Below, in pieces: positions 18,333-25,316 of a stretch of 42,327 nt of DNA. The position numbers and the translations under genes were made by a program. The stretch comes from Bradyrhizobium sp. (lineage in GTDB: Bacteria; Pseudomonadota; Alphaproteobacteria; Rhizobiales; Xanthobacteraceae), in assembly GCF_030654605.1 (NCBI RefSeq), contig NZ_JAURXB010000294.1, forward strand, positions 1 to 42,327. The letters run 5' to 3'. The notes under the pieces are model-generated. The model was not told the DNA's origin. It searched no databases and saw only the letters and a program-made list of their open reading frames with translations. Position 1 is the first letter of the stretch, and each line of letters begins with the position of its first letter.

Positions 18333-18388
18333 TTGGCACGAAACGGACCAGCCGAGCCGGTCTAACGATGTCCGTTGACCGGGGTAGA
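18333..18388 (+). repeat. Short intergenic repeat, copy 1
   Basis: TTGGCACGAAACGGACC (from 18333) and, 34 bases further, GATGTCCG...GGGGTAGA recur in diverged form at 19167-19221 with the same 34-base spacing. Both copies lie just past a stop codon. The rest of the gap to 18584 shows no gene. The GCAGGATAGCGGAC-type words near 19311, 21459 and 23078 may belong to the same family of intergenic remnants. Confidence 0.5.
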
Positions 18389-18584
18389 GCAGAAGCCTCG
18401 TTTTGGGGCCGTCAGGTCCGAGTCTGGCCCAACTGAGACATCGGGCGAGATGTAGTTCGAAGCCTAATGAGGTGTCAGCGACTGTGCGATTGCGCGTATA
18501 CCTTGCAGCGAGCCCGAAATCCAAGAATACCAAGACAGTTCATAAGTCATTTGACGAATCCTGGATCAGGAGGGCTCCCCCAAG

Positions 18585-19136
18585 ATGCCATTCATTTTTC
18601 GACATCTGTTCCTTGGAGCAGGGCTGGTTGCTGCAGCTGTCGGTGCCCTAGCGTTTCCTGCCTTCGCCAACGCTCCGCGACAGCTTTACAATAAAACGAT
18701 ACAGATCAACTGGTCTGTCCAGATCGTTCGAGCAGACGGCCAAGGGCAGAAAAATTTCGTCTCCTCAGCCGTGAGTCGTACGGTGTACGTCAGTTCGGGT
18801 GGGCGTTTGTTCGAACGTGCATCGCGGTCGAATAAACGTGGCAAAAAGCAAACCGATAATGCGCCTGATACGACGCGCAACAAGGGTGGAGAAGCAACGG
18901 GGATAAGGTTTAGCGGCAACCGGCTCATCGGCCATACCGCCTTCGCGCAAGGTGCGCGCCAATGGGTTGCGACCTTCGACTCTAGCTTTTCCAAATGCAC
19001 GGTCGCAGTAACGTTCGGTCGCGAAGGAGGAGCAATGAAGCGTAGGGGCATCGACGGGGTCATGCATACGAACGAGTCGATGACTGCATCAGGCGAAAGC
19101 TGCTCGATCCGTGATGGCAATCCTTTCGGGGACTAG
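18585..19136 (+). CDS. Secreted protein of unknown function
   Basis: 183 residues beginning MPFIFRHLFLGAGLVAAAVGALAFPAFANA, a clear Sec signal peptide with probable cleavage after AFANA near residue 29. The mature part is basic and polar, with QINWSVQIVRADGQ, VSRTVYVSSGGRLFERASR and a lysine/arginine-rich stretch around residues 82-100. It carries two cysteines (in SKCTVAV and ESCSIRD) that could form a disulfide in the periplasm. No family is recognised. AGGAGGG lies 11 bases upstream of the ATG, a slightly long spacing. It is in island 1, between two copies of a short intergenic repeat. Confidence 0.65.
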   Translation: MPFIFRHLFLGAGLVAAAVGALAFPAFANAPRQLYNKTIQINWSVQIVRADGQGQKNFVSSAVSRTVYVSSGGRLFERASRSNKRGKKQTDNAPDTTRNKGGEATGIRFSGNRLIGHTAFAQGARQWVATFDSSFSKCTVAVTFGREGGAMKRRGIDGVMHTNESMTASGESCSIRDGNPFGD

Positions 19137-19166
19137 GCAAGTCTAGAAACCCGCGGATGTTGCTTG

Positions 19167-19221
19167 CTGGCACGAAGCGGACCTGAGCGTGTAGCCTGAA
19201 GATGTCGGATATCGGGGTAGA
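19167..19221 (+). repeat. Short intergenic repeat, copy 2
   Basis: Diverged second copy of the element at 18333-18388: CTGGCACGAAGCGGACC, then GATGTCGG...GGGGTAGA at the same internal spacing. It begins 31 bases after the stop of the secreted protein gene. Confidence 0.5.
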
Positions 19222-19259
19222 TCGGACATCCCGCACCGGAGGGCCGAGGTCTGCAGTTG

Positions 19260-19835
19260 GCACTTTTCGGACCAGAGGCGAGGCCCGATTTGAGTCTGCA
19301 ATTCGCAGGATAGCGGACGTCGAGCCGCGCACACGAACTTCGGTTTACGAGCACTCGCCCTGGGCGGATCGCCGACTCCGGGTTTGCGCTCCGGAAGCAC
19401 GACGACGAATCCGCGCGCGGCGGCGGAACCCGCGAGCCCCAGGCTGCTTGGTTAGGCGAACCTTTGCCGGAGGCCGCCGAATTGATCCGCTTATTCCTCG
19501 CCACCATCCTGTGGGGCTGGCTGCTGTTTCCCGCCGCTGCTGCCAGCCTCGACGCTGCGGCCATCAACGGCGCCGAGTATGCTGCCAAGCGTGCCGCCGA
19601 TGACCGGATCGATGCCGCCGTCGTCAAGATCCAGGTCTGGCTCGACCGTGCCAGATTTTCGCCCGGCGAGATCGACGGCAAGCTCGGTGAAAATGCCCAG
19701 AAAGCCCTGAAGACCTTCGCCGAGGCGAAAGGCCTCGCCTCCGACAAACTGCCCAATCCCGAGATCTGGAAGGCGCTCGCCGCGACCGGCGAAGATGCCG
19801 TTATCGTCGAGTACAAGATCTCGGACAAGGATGTG
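19260..19835 (+). repeat. Duplicated L,D-transpeptidase 5' segment, copy A
   Basis: About 576 bp matching 23028-23601 in the same orientation, including about 220 bp of upstream DNA that starts exactly at GCACTTTTCGGACCAGAGGC. There is a net 2-base length difference, in the non-coding part. In the coding part only 4 amino-acid differences are seen over about 118 residues. Identity stops abruptly after GATGTG at 19835, where GH15 sequence begins. Confidence 0.9.
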
Positions 19836-19853
19836 CATGCCGCCGCGCGGTAA
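19482..19853 (+). pseudogene. L,D-transpeptidase, 3'-truncated copy A
   Basis: 5' part of an L,D-transpeptidase gene. TTG 19482 (after GGAGG at 8 bases) starts a signal peptide IRLFLATILWGWLLFPAAAA, followed by the peptidoglycan-binding-like domain (RFSPGEIDGKLGENAQKALK). Sequence matches the intact copy at 23248 up to SDKDV, then reads five foreign codons (HAAAR) and stops at 19853. The whole YkuD catalytic domain is missing, so it cannot be an active transpeptidase. A secreted peptidoglycan-binding fragment could still be made. An in-frame TTG at 19464 is an alternative start. Its 3' end overlaps the start of the GH15 copy 2 gene. Confidence 0.85.
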
Positions 19854-21369
19854 TGCTTCGGACGTGGTCAGATTGGTGCGCGGCGTCAGCGGCCAAGTGA
19901 AACTCGGCATGGAGCTGGTGATCCGCTTCGGCTTCGGCGCCGATATTCCCTGGGTCAAGCGCACCGGAGACGGCGCGCTGCTGGCGATTGCTGGGCCGGA
20001 CATGACGGTGCTGCGAACGCCGGTGGCGACGCGTGGCCAGGACATGACGACGGTGGCCGACTTCGAGGTCCGCGAGGGCGAGACGATCCCCTTCGTGCTC
20101 ACTTATGGGCCGTCGCATCTGCCGATCCCGGCGCCGATCGATCCGGCGCAGGCCTTGCAGGACACCGGGGAGTTCTGGATCGAGTGGTGCAGCCACTGTA
20201 CCTATGAAGGCGTTCACCGCGACCTGGTGATGCGGTCGCTGATCACGCTGAAGGCGCTGACCTATGCGCCGACCGGCGGCATCGTGGCGGCGCCGACCAC
20301 CTCGCTGCCGGAAAAGCTCGGCGGCCAGCGCAACTGGGACTACCGCTTTTGCTGGCTGCGCGACGCCACCTTTACCCTGCTGGCGCTGATGAATTCGGGC
20401 TACACCGCGGAAGCCTCCGCCTGGCACAACTGGCTGCTGCGGGCCGCGGCCGGCGCGCCTGCCAACATGCAGATCATGTACGGCATCATGGGCCAGCGCC
20501 GCCTGCTGGAATGGGAGGCGTCGTGGTTGCCCGGCTATCAGGGCGCGAAGCCGGTCCGGGTCGGCAACGCCGCGCATGCGCAGCTGCAGCTCGACGTCTA
20601 CGGCGAACTGATCGACGCGGTTCATCAGTGGCGCGTGGCCGAACTGAAACTCGATGACGGCACGTGGGCGCTGGAATGTGCGGTGCTCGAACATCTGGAA
20701 AAGGTATGGGACCAGCCGGATCACGGCATCTGGGAGCGCCGCGGCGCTGCCAGACATTACGTCTTCTCGAAAGTAATGACGTGGGTGGCGTTCGATCGCG
20801 GCATCAAGAGCGCCGAAAAATTCGGCTTCAAGGCGCCGCTCGCTCGCTGGCGGAGCCTGCGCGATACGATCTGCCGCGATGTCTGCGAGAAGGGTTTTGA
20901 TGCCACGCAGAACACCTTCGTCGAATTTTACGGTTCAGAAACACTCGATGCCAGCCTGATGTTGCTGCCTGCGGTGGGCTTCCTGCCGGCATCGGACTCG
21001 CGGATTCGCGGTACCATCGCGGCGGTTGAACAGCATCTGATGCAAGACGGGTTCGTGCTGCGCCACGATCCCCGCGAGGTGTCGAATGAAAAGCAGCCGA
21101 TCGAGGGTGCCTTTCTCGCCTGCAGCCTCTGGCTCGCGGATGCCCATGTGCTTGCTGGCGAGTTCGACAAGGCGCAGGCGCTGTTCGACCGGGTGGTCGG
21201 GATCGCGAACGACCTCGGGCTGCTGGCGGAAGAGTATGATTCAGGCGAACGCCGCCAGACCGGCAATTTTCCGCAGGCGCTGACCCATATCGCGCTGATC
21301 AATACCGCGCAGAATCTCAACGCCGCCAAGAGACCGGCGGAGAAGCCGGCGGTGCAGCGGGCGACGTAG
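19837..21369 (+). CDS. GH15 family hydrolase, copy 2 (N-terminally truncated)
   Basis: 510 residues from MPPRGNASDVVRLVRGVSGQ. GH15 glucoamylase/trehalase-type proteins of this kind are about 600 residues; about 100-120 N-terminal residues, including the RIEDY start still visible in copy 1, are missing. The catalytic (alpha/alpha)6 barrel looks complete: NWDYRFCWLRDATFTLLAL, HGIWERRGAARHYVFSK with putative acid Glu300, FVEFYGSETLDASLMLLP with putative base Glu368, and a normal C-terminus. Truncation joins it to the L,D-transpeptidase fragment at 19835/19836. The joint happens to place AAGGA (19827-19831) five bases before ATG 19837, so the shortened gene may be translated. Loss of part of the N-terminal beta-sandwich makes activity doubtful. 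Substrate is likely an alpha-glucan or trehalose. Confidence 0.8.
   Translation: MPPRGNASDVVRLVRGVSGQVKLGMELVIRFGFGADIPWVKRTGDGALLAIAGPDMTVLRTPVATRGQDMTTVADFEVREGETIPFVLTYGPSHLPIPAPIDPAQALQDTGEFWIEWCSHCTYEGVHRDLVMRSLITLKALTYAPTGGIVAAPTTSLPEKLGGQRNWDYRFCWLRDATFTLLALMNSGYTAEASAWHNWLLRAAAGAPANMQIMYGIMGQRRLLEWEASWLPGYQGAKPVRVGNAAHAQLQLDVYGELIDAVHQWRVAELKLDDGTWALECAVLEHLEKVWDQPDHGIWERRGAARHYVFSKVMTWVAFDRGIKSAEKFGFKAPLARWRSLRDTICRDVCEKGFDATQNTFVEFYGSETLDASLMLLPAVGFLPASDSRIRGTIAAVEQHLMQDGFVLRHDPREVSNEKQPIEGAFLACSLWLADAHVLAGEFDKAQALFDRVVGIANDLGLLAEEYDSGERRQTGNFPQALTHIALINTAQNLNAAKRPAEKPAVQRAT
20601..21177 (+). repeat. Duplicated GH15 segment, second copy
   Basis: Counterpart of 17208-17784, gap-free over 577 bp. 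In this copy the gene continues past GCAG (21174-21177) into LFDRVVGIANDLGLLAEEYD, the natural C-terminal region. Confidence 0.9.
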
Positions 21370-21669
21370 AGCGCGGACTCATAAGCGCGTAGCCAAATCC
21401 GAATGGCTCACACTCATTTCGGTGATCGCAACGCCAAATTGCCGGCCCGGGATAGGCCGGATAGCGGACATGCTGCAGATATTAAAAGCGACACGAATGA
21501 CCCATCTCGGAAGTCGCTCGTTCACTGCCTTACCGAAAGCGCAATCTAGATGGTCTTGTGACTGCGCGCCTTCCTTCTCTCCGTAGTTTTACCGTTCGTC
21601 TATTTAACGACTGCTTCCGCATTAGCGGTGAGTGTCAGCGCGGGTAAACGGTCATCTCGGAGCATCGCC
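21370..21669. other. Intergenic region upstream of the BLUF gene
   Basis: 300 bases without a gene. It contains a GCCGGATAGCGGACAT word (about 21456-21471) similar to those upstream of both L,D-transpeptidase copies, then the second 29-bp repeat. The remaining sequence up to 21669 is AT-richer and probably holds the promoter of the BLUF gene; no clear -35/-10 pair can be assigned by eye. Confidence 0.5.
21475..21503 (+). repeat. 29-bp direct repeat, copy 2
   Basis: Identical to 17781-17809. It is preceded here by GACATGCT rather than by GH15 coding sequence, and marks the left edge of the island carrying the BLUF and B12-domain genes. Confidence 0.9.
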
Positions 21670-22152
21670 ATGCAGTTGTGCCGCCTCGTCTACTACAGCA
21701 AGTACAATATCAGCGCGCGGTCTGGAGTGGCTGATGATTTGAAGCAGATACTCGCCACCGCAATTCGTTCAAACTCAGGGAAGGGAATAACCGGCGGCCT
21801 CATTTTTAATCGTCAATTTTTCGGGCAAGTGCTTGAGGGTGACCACGCTGCCGTAACTCAGACTTTTGTTCGCATTAATGGTGACCCACGGCACAGTGAC
21901 ATCGTCCTAACTGAAATGAAGCCGGTGGGCGAACGCCTGTTCGGCGCTTGGTCCATGGGCTACGCGGGTAAGAGCGAGTTGTTTCAAGCGCTTTGCGGGA
22001 AGTACGGGCTTGCTGATGGGTTTGACCCGATGCGTATGTCAGGCTCCGATTTGACTGCGTTCATCCTCACGCTCGTAACCCAAGAGCAAAATGTCGTATC
22101 CTCTGAGAAGATCGGAGCATCGGAAGAAGTAGGGGAATTTCACGAACTGTGA
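21670..22152 (+). CDS. BLUF-domain blue-light photoreceptor
   Basis: 160 residues from MQLCRLVYYSKYN. Residues about 1-97 form a BLUF (sensors of blue light using FAD) domain. Residues expected from AppA/BlrB are all present: Tyr8, Asn35 (SNSGKGITGGL), Gln53 (FFGQVLEGD), DPRHSDI, and Trp94/Met96 (GAWSMGY). The Gln-to-Trp spacing of 41 equals that of AppA. The C-terminal 60 residues carry no recognised output domain, so it is a short BLUF protein that probably signals through a partner. ATG 21670 has GGAG 8 bases upstream; the longer frame from 21628 is less likely. A B12-binding-type protein follows 89 bases downstream on the same strand. Confidence 0.93.
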   Translation: MQLCRLVYYSKYNISARSGVADDLKQILATAIRSNSGKGITGGLIFNRQFFGQVLEGDHAAVTQTFVRINGDPRHSDIVLTEMKPVGERLFGAWSMGYAGKSELFQALCGKYGLADGFDPMRMSGSDLTAFILTLVTQEQNVVSSEKIGASEEVGEFHEL

Positions 22153-22241
22153 TGGCCTAAGTCTGTAGATGCGCGTAGGTATTCAGCGAGCAGCGCTAGT
22201 TCGAGGCAAACTCGGTACGCGGCGCGGAAAGACGGGCAGCG

Positions 22242-23006
22242 ATGCTGAAGTGGTGCTCCTATTGTCAGCAATTCTTGGGTGAAGTCCCCGACTATGACAA
22301 TTTTGCTATTTCGCATGGGGCATGCCCAGAATGCCACGCGGCAACTTTGGAGCACGGTGACGTTGATTTAACCCGTCCGCTTTTGCTGAAGGCGGTCCAG
22401 CGCAAGCTCTGGACCGCTGGTTTAGAAAACAATCTGGCGGCAGCCGCGAAGGTTATAGACGATGCAGCCAGCACTGGCCTCAGACCAGTCGATATTCTAA
22501 TCGGAATGCTGGCACCGATGCTTTATCAGGTCGGTGAGGACTGGAAGAAAGGTGTCCTCAGTGTCGAGCAAGAGCATAGTTTTACAGCCTTTTGCGAACA
22601 GGTAATTGATCTGGTTTCGACCAAGATAAAACTTAGCACGCCTCTCAACTCAACGTCCGATGGCGCAATCCTATTGATGAACGCCCCCGGAAATGTACAC
22701 ACGCTCGGACTGCGCATAATTGCTCTTTGGTTGGCAAGCAAAGGCAAAGTAGCCACAATCCTCGACAAGCAATACGATGCGGCGCACCTACTGAAGCGCA
22801 TCAAAACAACACGGACCAAACTTCTTTTGATCTCCGTGGCCCTCCCAGCGCAATACAATGGTGTGAATGAAATTGTTGAACGGGTCGCCGAATTGGCAAA
22901 CCCGATCCGACCGAGGGTCGTCGTCGGAGGTTCTGCGGTGAAGCTCGGTCTCATCCCGCCAATCCGCGGAGCTGATTTAATGGCTGATATTAGTCTGTTA
23001 AGCTGA
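22242..23006 (+). CDS. B12-binding-type sensory protein with N-terminal Cys4 motif
   Basis: 254 residues. The N-terminus has two CxxC pairs (Cys5/Cys8 and Cys28/Cys31, in WCSYCQQFLGE and HGACPECH) that look like a zinc ribbon. Residues about 45-130 form a helical bundle with VGEDWKKGVLSVEQEH, the W-x9-EH signature (Trp101, Glu111, His112) of cobalamin-dependent photoreceptors such as CarH. Residues about 140-254 form a Rossmann-like B12-binding domain with NVHTLG (His153), a D-to-N variant of DxHxxG that keeps the ligand histidine. No helix-turn-helix or enzyme domain is present. It could bind cobalamin or, like the AppA SCHIC domain, heme. Its position after the BLUF gene suggests a joint light or redox signalling role; this is inference. 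Confidence 0.8.
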   Translation: MLKWCSYCQQFLGEVPDYDNFAISHGACPECHAATLEHGDVDLTRPLLLKAVQRKLWTAGLENNLAAAAKVIDDAASTGLRPVDILIGMLAPMLYQVGEDWKKGVLSVEQEHSFTAFCEQVIDLVSTKIKLSTPLNSTSDGAILLMNAPGNVHTLGLRIIALWLASKGKVATILDKQYDAAHLLKRIKTTRTKLLLISVALPAQYNGVNEIVERVAELANPIRPRVVVGGSAVKLGLIPPIRGADLMADISLLS

Positions 23007-23027
23007 ACACTCCTCCCAAGAGTTCGT

Positions 23028-23601
23028 GCACTTTTCGGACCAGAGGCGATGTCCGGTTTGAGTCTGCAATTCGCAGGATAGCGGACATCGAGCCGCGCAC
23101 ACGAACCTCGATTTATGGGGGCGCCTTGGGCGGATCGTCGCTTCCCGGCTTGCGCTCCGGAAGCACGGCGACGAATCCGTCGGTGGCGGCGGAACCCGAT
23201 AGCTCCACGCTTCTTGGTTAGGCGAACCTTTGCCGGAGGCCGTCGGATTGATCCGCTTATTTCTCGCCACCATCTTGTGGGGCTGGCTGCTGTTTCCCGC
23301 CGCTGCCGCCAGCCTTGACGCTGCGGCCATCAACGGCGCCGAGTATGCTGCCAAGCGTGCCGCCGATGACCGAATGGATGCGGCAGTCGTCAAGATCCAG
23401 GTGCTGCTTGACCGTGCCAGATTTTCGCCCGGCGAGATCGACGGCAAGCTCGGTGAAAATGCCCAGAAAGCCCTGAAGGCCTTCGCCGAGGCGAAAGGCC
23501 TCGCCTCCGACAAACTGCCCAATCCCGAGATCTGGAAGGCGCTCGCCGGCACTGGCGAAGATGCCGTTATCGTCGAGTACAAGATCTCGGACAAGGATGT
23601 G
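23028..23601 (+). repeat. Duplicated L,D-transpeptidase 5' segment, copy B
   Basis: Counterpart of 19260-19835. Homology starts exactly at GCACTTTTCGGACCAGAGGC, 22 bases after the stop of the B12-domain gene, and ends at GATGTG within codon 118 of the intact gene. Confidence 0.9.
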
Positions 23602-24246
23602 AAGGGGCCGTTCCTGGAAAAGCTGCCGGCCAAAATGGACGACATGAAAGACCTCAAGGCATTGGGCTACACCAGTCCGCGCGAGGCTCTGGCGGAGAAA
23701 TTCCATATGAGCGAGGAACTGCTCGCGGCCCTCAATCCCGGCAAGAAGTTCGACAAAACAGGCGAAGCCATTTTCGTGGCCAACGTGCTGAACAAGCCGG
23801 CCAAGTTGGCGATCGGCCGCATCGAAGTCGACAAGACAGCTCAAACAGGGAGGGCGTTCGACGCCGCGGGCGCCCTCGTGGCATTCTTTCCGGCGACGGT
23901 CGGAAGCGAAGAGAAGCCGACCCCGGCGGGTAGCCTCAAGGTCGTCTCCGCCGATGCCAATCCGAACTATCGCTACAATCCCGACTACAAATTCAAGGGC
24001 GTGAAATCCACCAAGGCGTTCACCATCAAGCCCGGCCCGAACAACCCGGCCGGGTCGTACTGGATCGGGCTGTCAGCGGAGGGCTATGGCATTCACGGCA
24101 CCCCCAACCCTTCCAAGGTCAGCAAGTCCGAATCCCACGGCTGTATCAGGCTGACCAACTGGGACGTGGCGTTGCTGGGTGCTAGCATCAAAAAAGGTAC
24201 AATAGTAGTGTTTGTCGGCGAGCCGGCCGGTACCAAAAAGCGCTGA
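23248..24246 (+). CDS. L,D-transpeptidase (YkuD family)
   Basis: 332 residues from TTG 23248. This start is chosen because GGAGG lies 8 bases upstream and gives a compact signal peptide IRLFLATILWGWLLFPAAAA; an in-frame TTG lies at 23230. A peptidoglycan-binding-like domain (about 40-95, VLLDRARFSPGEIDGKLGENAQKALK) is followed by a linker with an NKPAKLAIGRIEVDK strand and the YkuD domain (about 190-325). Catalytic signatures are GIHGTPNPSKVSKSESHGCIRL with nucleophile Cys299. Such periplasmic enzymes make 3-3 crosslinks in peptidoglycan or attach proteins to it. This is the only complete copy here; a truncated one lies at 19482. Confidence 0.92.
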   Translation: MIRLFLATILWGWLLFPAAAASLDAAAINGAEYAAKRAADDRMDAAVVKIQVLLDRARFSPGEIDGKLGENAQKALKAFAEAKGLASDKLPNPEIWKALAGTGEDAVIVEYKISDKDVKGPFLEKLPAKMDDMKDLKALGYTSPREALAEKFHMSEELLAALNPGKKFDKTGEAIFVANVLNKPAKLAIGRIEVDKTAQTGRAFDAAGALVAFFPATVGSEEKPTPAGSLKVVSADANPNYRYNPDYKFKGVKSTKAFTIKPGPNNPAGSYWIGLSAEGYGIHGTPNPSKVSKSESHGCIRLTNWDVALLGASIKKGTIVVFVGEPAGTKKR

Positions 24247-24363
24247 TGCCGTAAGCACTTGCTTTCTGTGCATGGGGTTGTTTTGGACATTTTTGATTCA
24301 AGCCGCATCTGGAACCGAACGGAACCGTGAGCGTTGCCGACGACAATTGCATGGGAGACGAAG

Positions 24364-24825
24364 ATGAAACGCGGATTGCCCTCCATGACTGCGCTGCTGG
24401 GACTGCTCGCGATCGCCGGGTACCAGAACCGGGACAAGCTGGCGGAGATGCTGAACGGGGCCGGAGCCAACAAGGCGGGCCCCGGCGGCGGCGCCCCGGA
24501 TTCTCCGCTGGGCGGCCTGTTGGGCAACCTCGGCGGCATGCTGGGCGGCGCCGGAGTCGGTGGCCTGCTGAACGGCGGCATCGGCGAGTTGCTCGAGAAG
24601 TTCAAGCAGAGCGGCCAGGGCGAGACCGCCGAATCCTGGGTCAACAACGGTCCGAACAAGGAAGTGGCACCGCCGCAACTGAAGCAGGCGATCGGGACCG
24701 ACGTGCTGGCCGCCCTGGAGCAGCAGACCGGCCTTTCGCAGGACGAGATTCTGGCGCGGCTTTCCCGCGAGCTTCCGGCGGCCGTGGACAAGTATACGCC
24801 CGGCGGCCGGCTACCCAACGACTAA
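24364..24825 (+). CDS. YidB-like (DUF937) family protein
   Basis: 153 residues starting MKRGLPSMTALLGLLAIAGYQNRDK. A short hydrophobic N-terminal segment is followed by a glycine-rich stretch (about residues 40-75, with LGGLLGNLGGMLGG repeats) and a C-terminal helical domain: GIGELLEKFKQSGQGETAESWVNNGPNKEV, AIGTDVLAALEQQTGLSQDEILARLSRELPAAVDKYTPGGRLP. This is the YidB/DUF937 pattern, a widespread family of unknown molecular function. ATG 24364 is preceded by GGAGACGAAG. The glsB-like gene starts 44 bases downstream on the same strand and may be co-transcribed. Confidence 0.82.
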   Translation: MKRGLPSMTALLGLLAIAGYQNRDKLAEMLNGAGANKAGPGGGAPDSPLGGLLGNLGGMLGGAGVGGLLNGGIGELLEKFKQSGQGETAESWVNNGPNKEVAPPQLKQAIGTDVLAALEQQTGLSQDEILARLSRELPAAVDKYTPGGRLPND

Positions 24826-24869
24826 CACCAACGCACCGTCGTCACCTCAATCAGGAAGGAAGTATCGAG

Positions 24870-25130
24870 ATGGGTATCTTGTGGACCATCATCATTGGTT
24901 TTGTCGCCGGCGTGATCGCCAAGTTCCTCATGCCGGGTGACAACGAGCCCTCAGGGTTCATTCTCACCACGATCCTCGGAATCGTCGGCGCGTTCGTCGC
25001 GGGCTACCTGGGGCAAGCGCTCGGATGGTATGGCCCCGGCGAGGGTGCGGGCCTGATCGGTGCCGTCGTCGGCGCCATCATCGTGCTGTTCGTCTACAGC
25101 CTCGTCGCCGGACGTCGGAGCGCGGTCTGA
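24870..25130 (+). CDS. GlsB/YeaQ/YmgE family membrane protein
   Basis: 86 residues with three hydrophobic segments: ILWTIIIGFVAGVIAKFLMPG, FILTTILGIVGAFVAGYLGQALG and GLIGAVVGAIIVLFVYSLVAG. The glycine-rich helix pattern and the MPGDNEPSGFILTTILGIVGA motif identify the transglycosylase-associated (GlsB/YeaQ/YmgE) family of small inner-membrane proteins, often linked to envelope or acid stress. AGGAAGG lies about 10 bases upstream of the ATG. Proximity to an L,D-transpeptidase may be meaningful for envelope function but could be coincidence. Confidence 0.88.
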   Translation: MGILWTIIIGFVAGVIAKFLMPGDNEPSGFILTTILGIVGAFVAGYLGQALGWYGPGEGAGLIGAVVGAIIVLFVYSLVAGRRSAV

Positions 25131-25153
25131 TCGCGGGCGGAGGCAACTCTCTC

Positions 25154-25271
25154 GTCGTCCCGGCGAACGCCGGGACCCATAACCCCGGTCATCTATTGTA
25201 GCCAAAGGTATCTGCCACAACGCCTTAACGAACCGTCACGGTGTATGGGTCCCGGCGTTCGCCGGGACGAC
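25154..25271. repeat. Long palindromic intergenic repeat
   Basis: Perfect 28-bp inverted arms at 25154-25181 and 25244-25271, separated by 62 bases. Each arm itself contains the self-complementary GTCCCGGCGAACGCCGGGAC. It lies between the convergent glsB-like and HAD genes. Position and structure match repetitive extragenic palindromes common in Bradyrhizobium-type genomes. A strong RNA hairpin could form on either strand and so may also separate the two transcripts. Confidence 0.85.
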
Positions 25272-25316
25272 ATGTTGAGCGAGTGGCGCGAAGCATTGCT
25301 TAACTGCCGCCATCGC

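Noticed and set aside
17781..21503. The two 29-bp direct repeats as ends of a transposon or as att sites
   Set aside because: No transposase, integrase or tRNA gene lies between or beside them, and the 4-bp microhomology deletion plus tandem duplication explains both copies.
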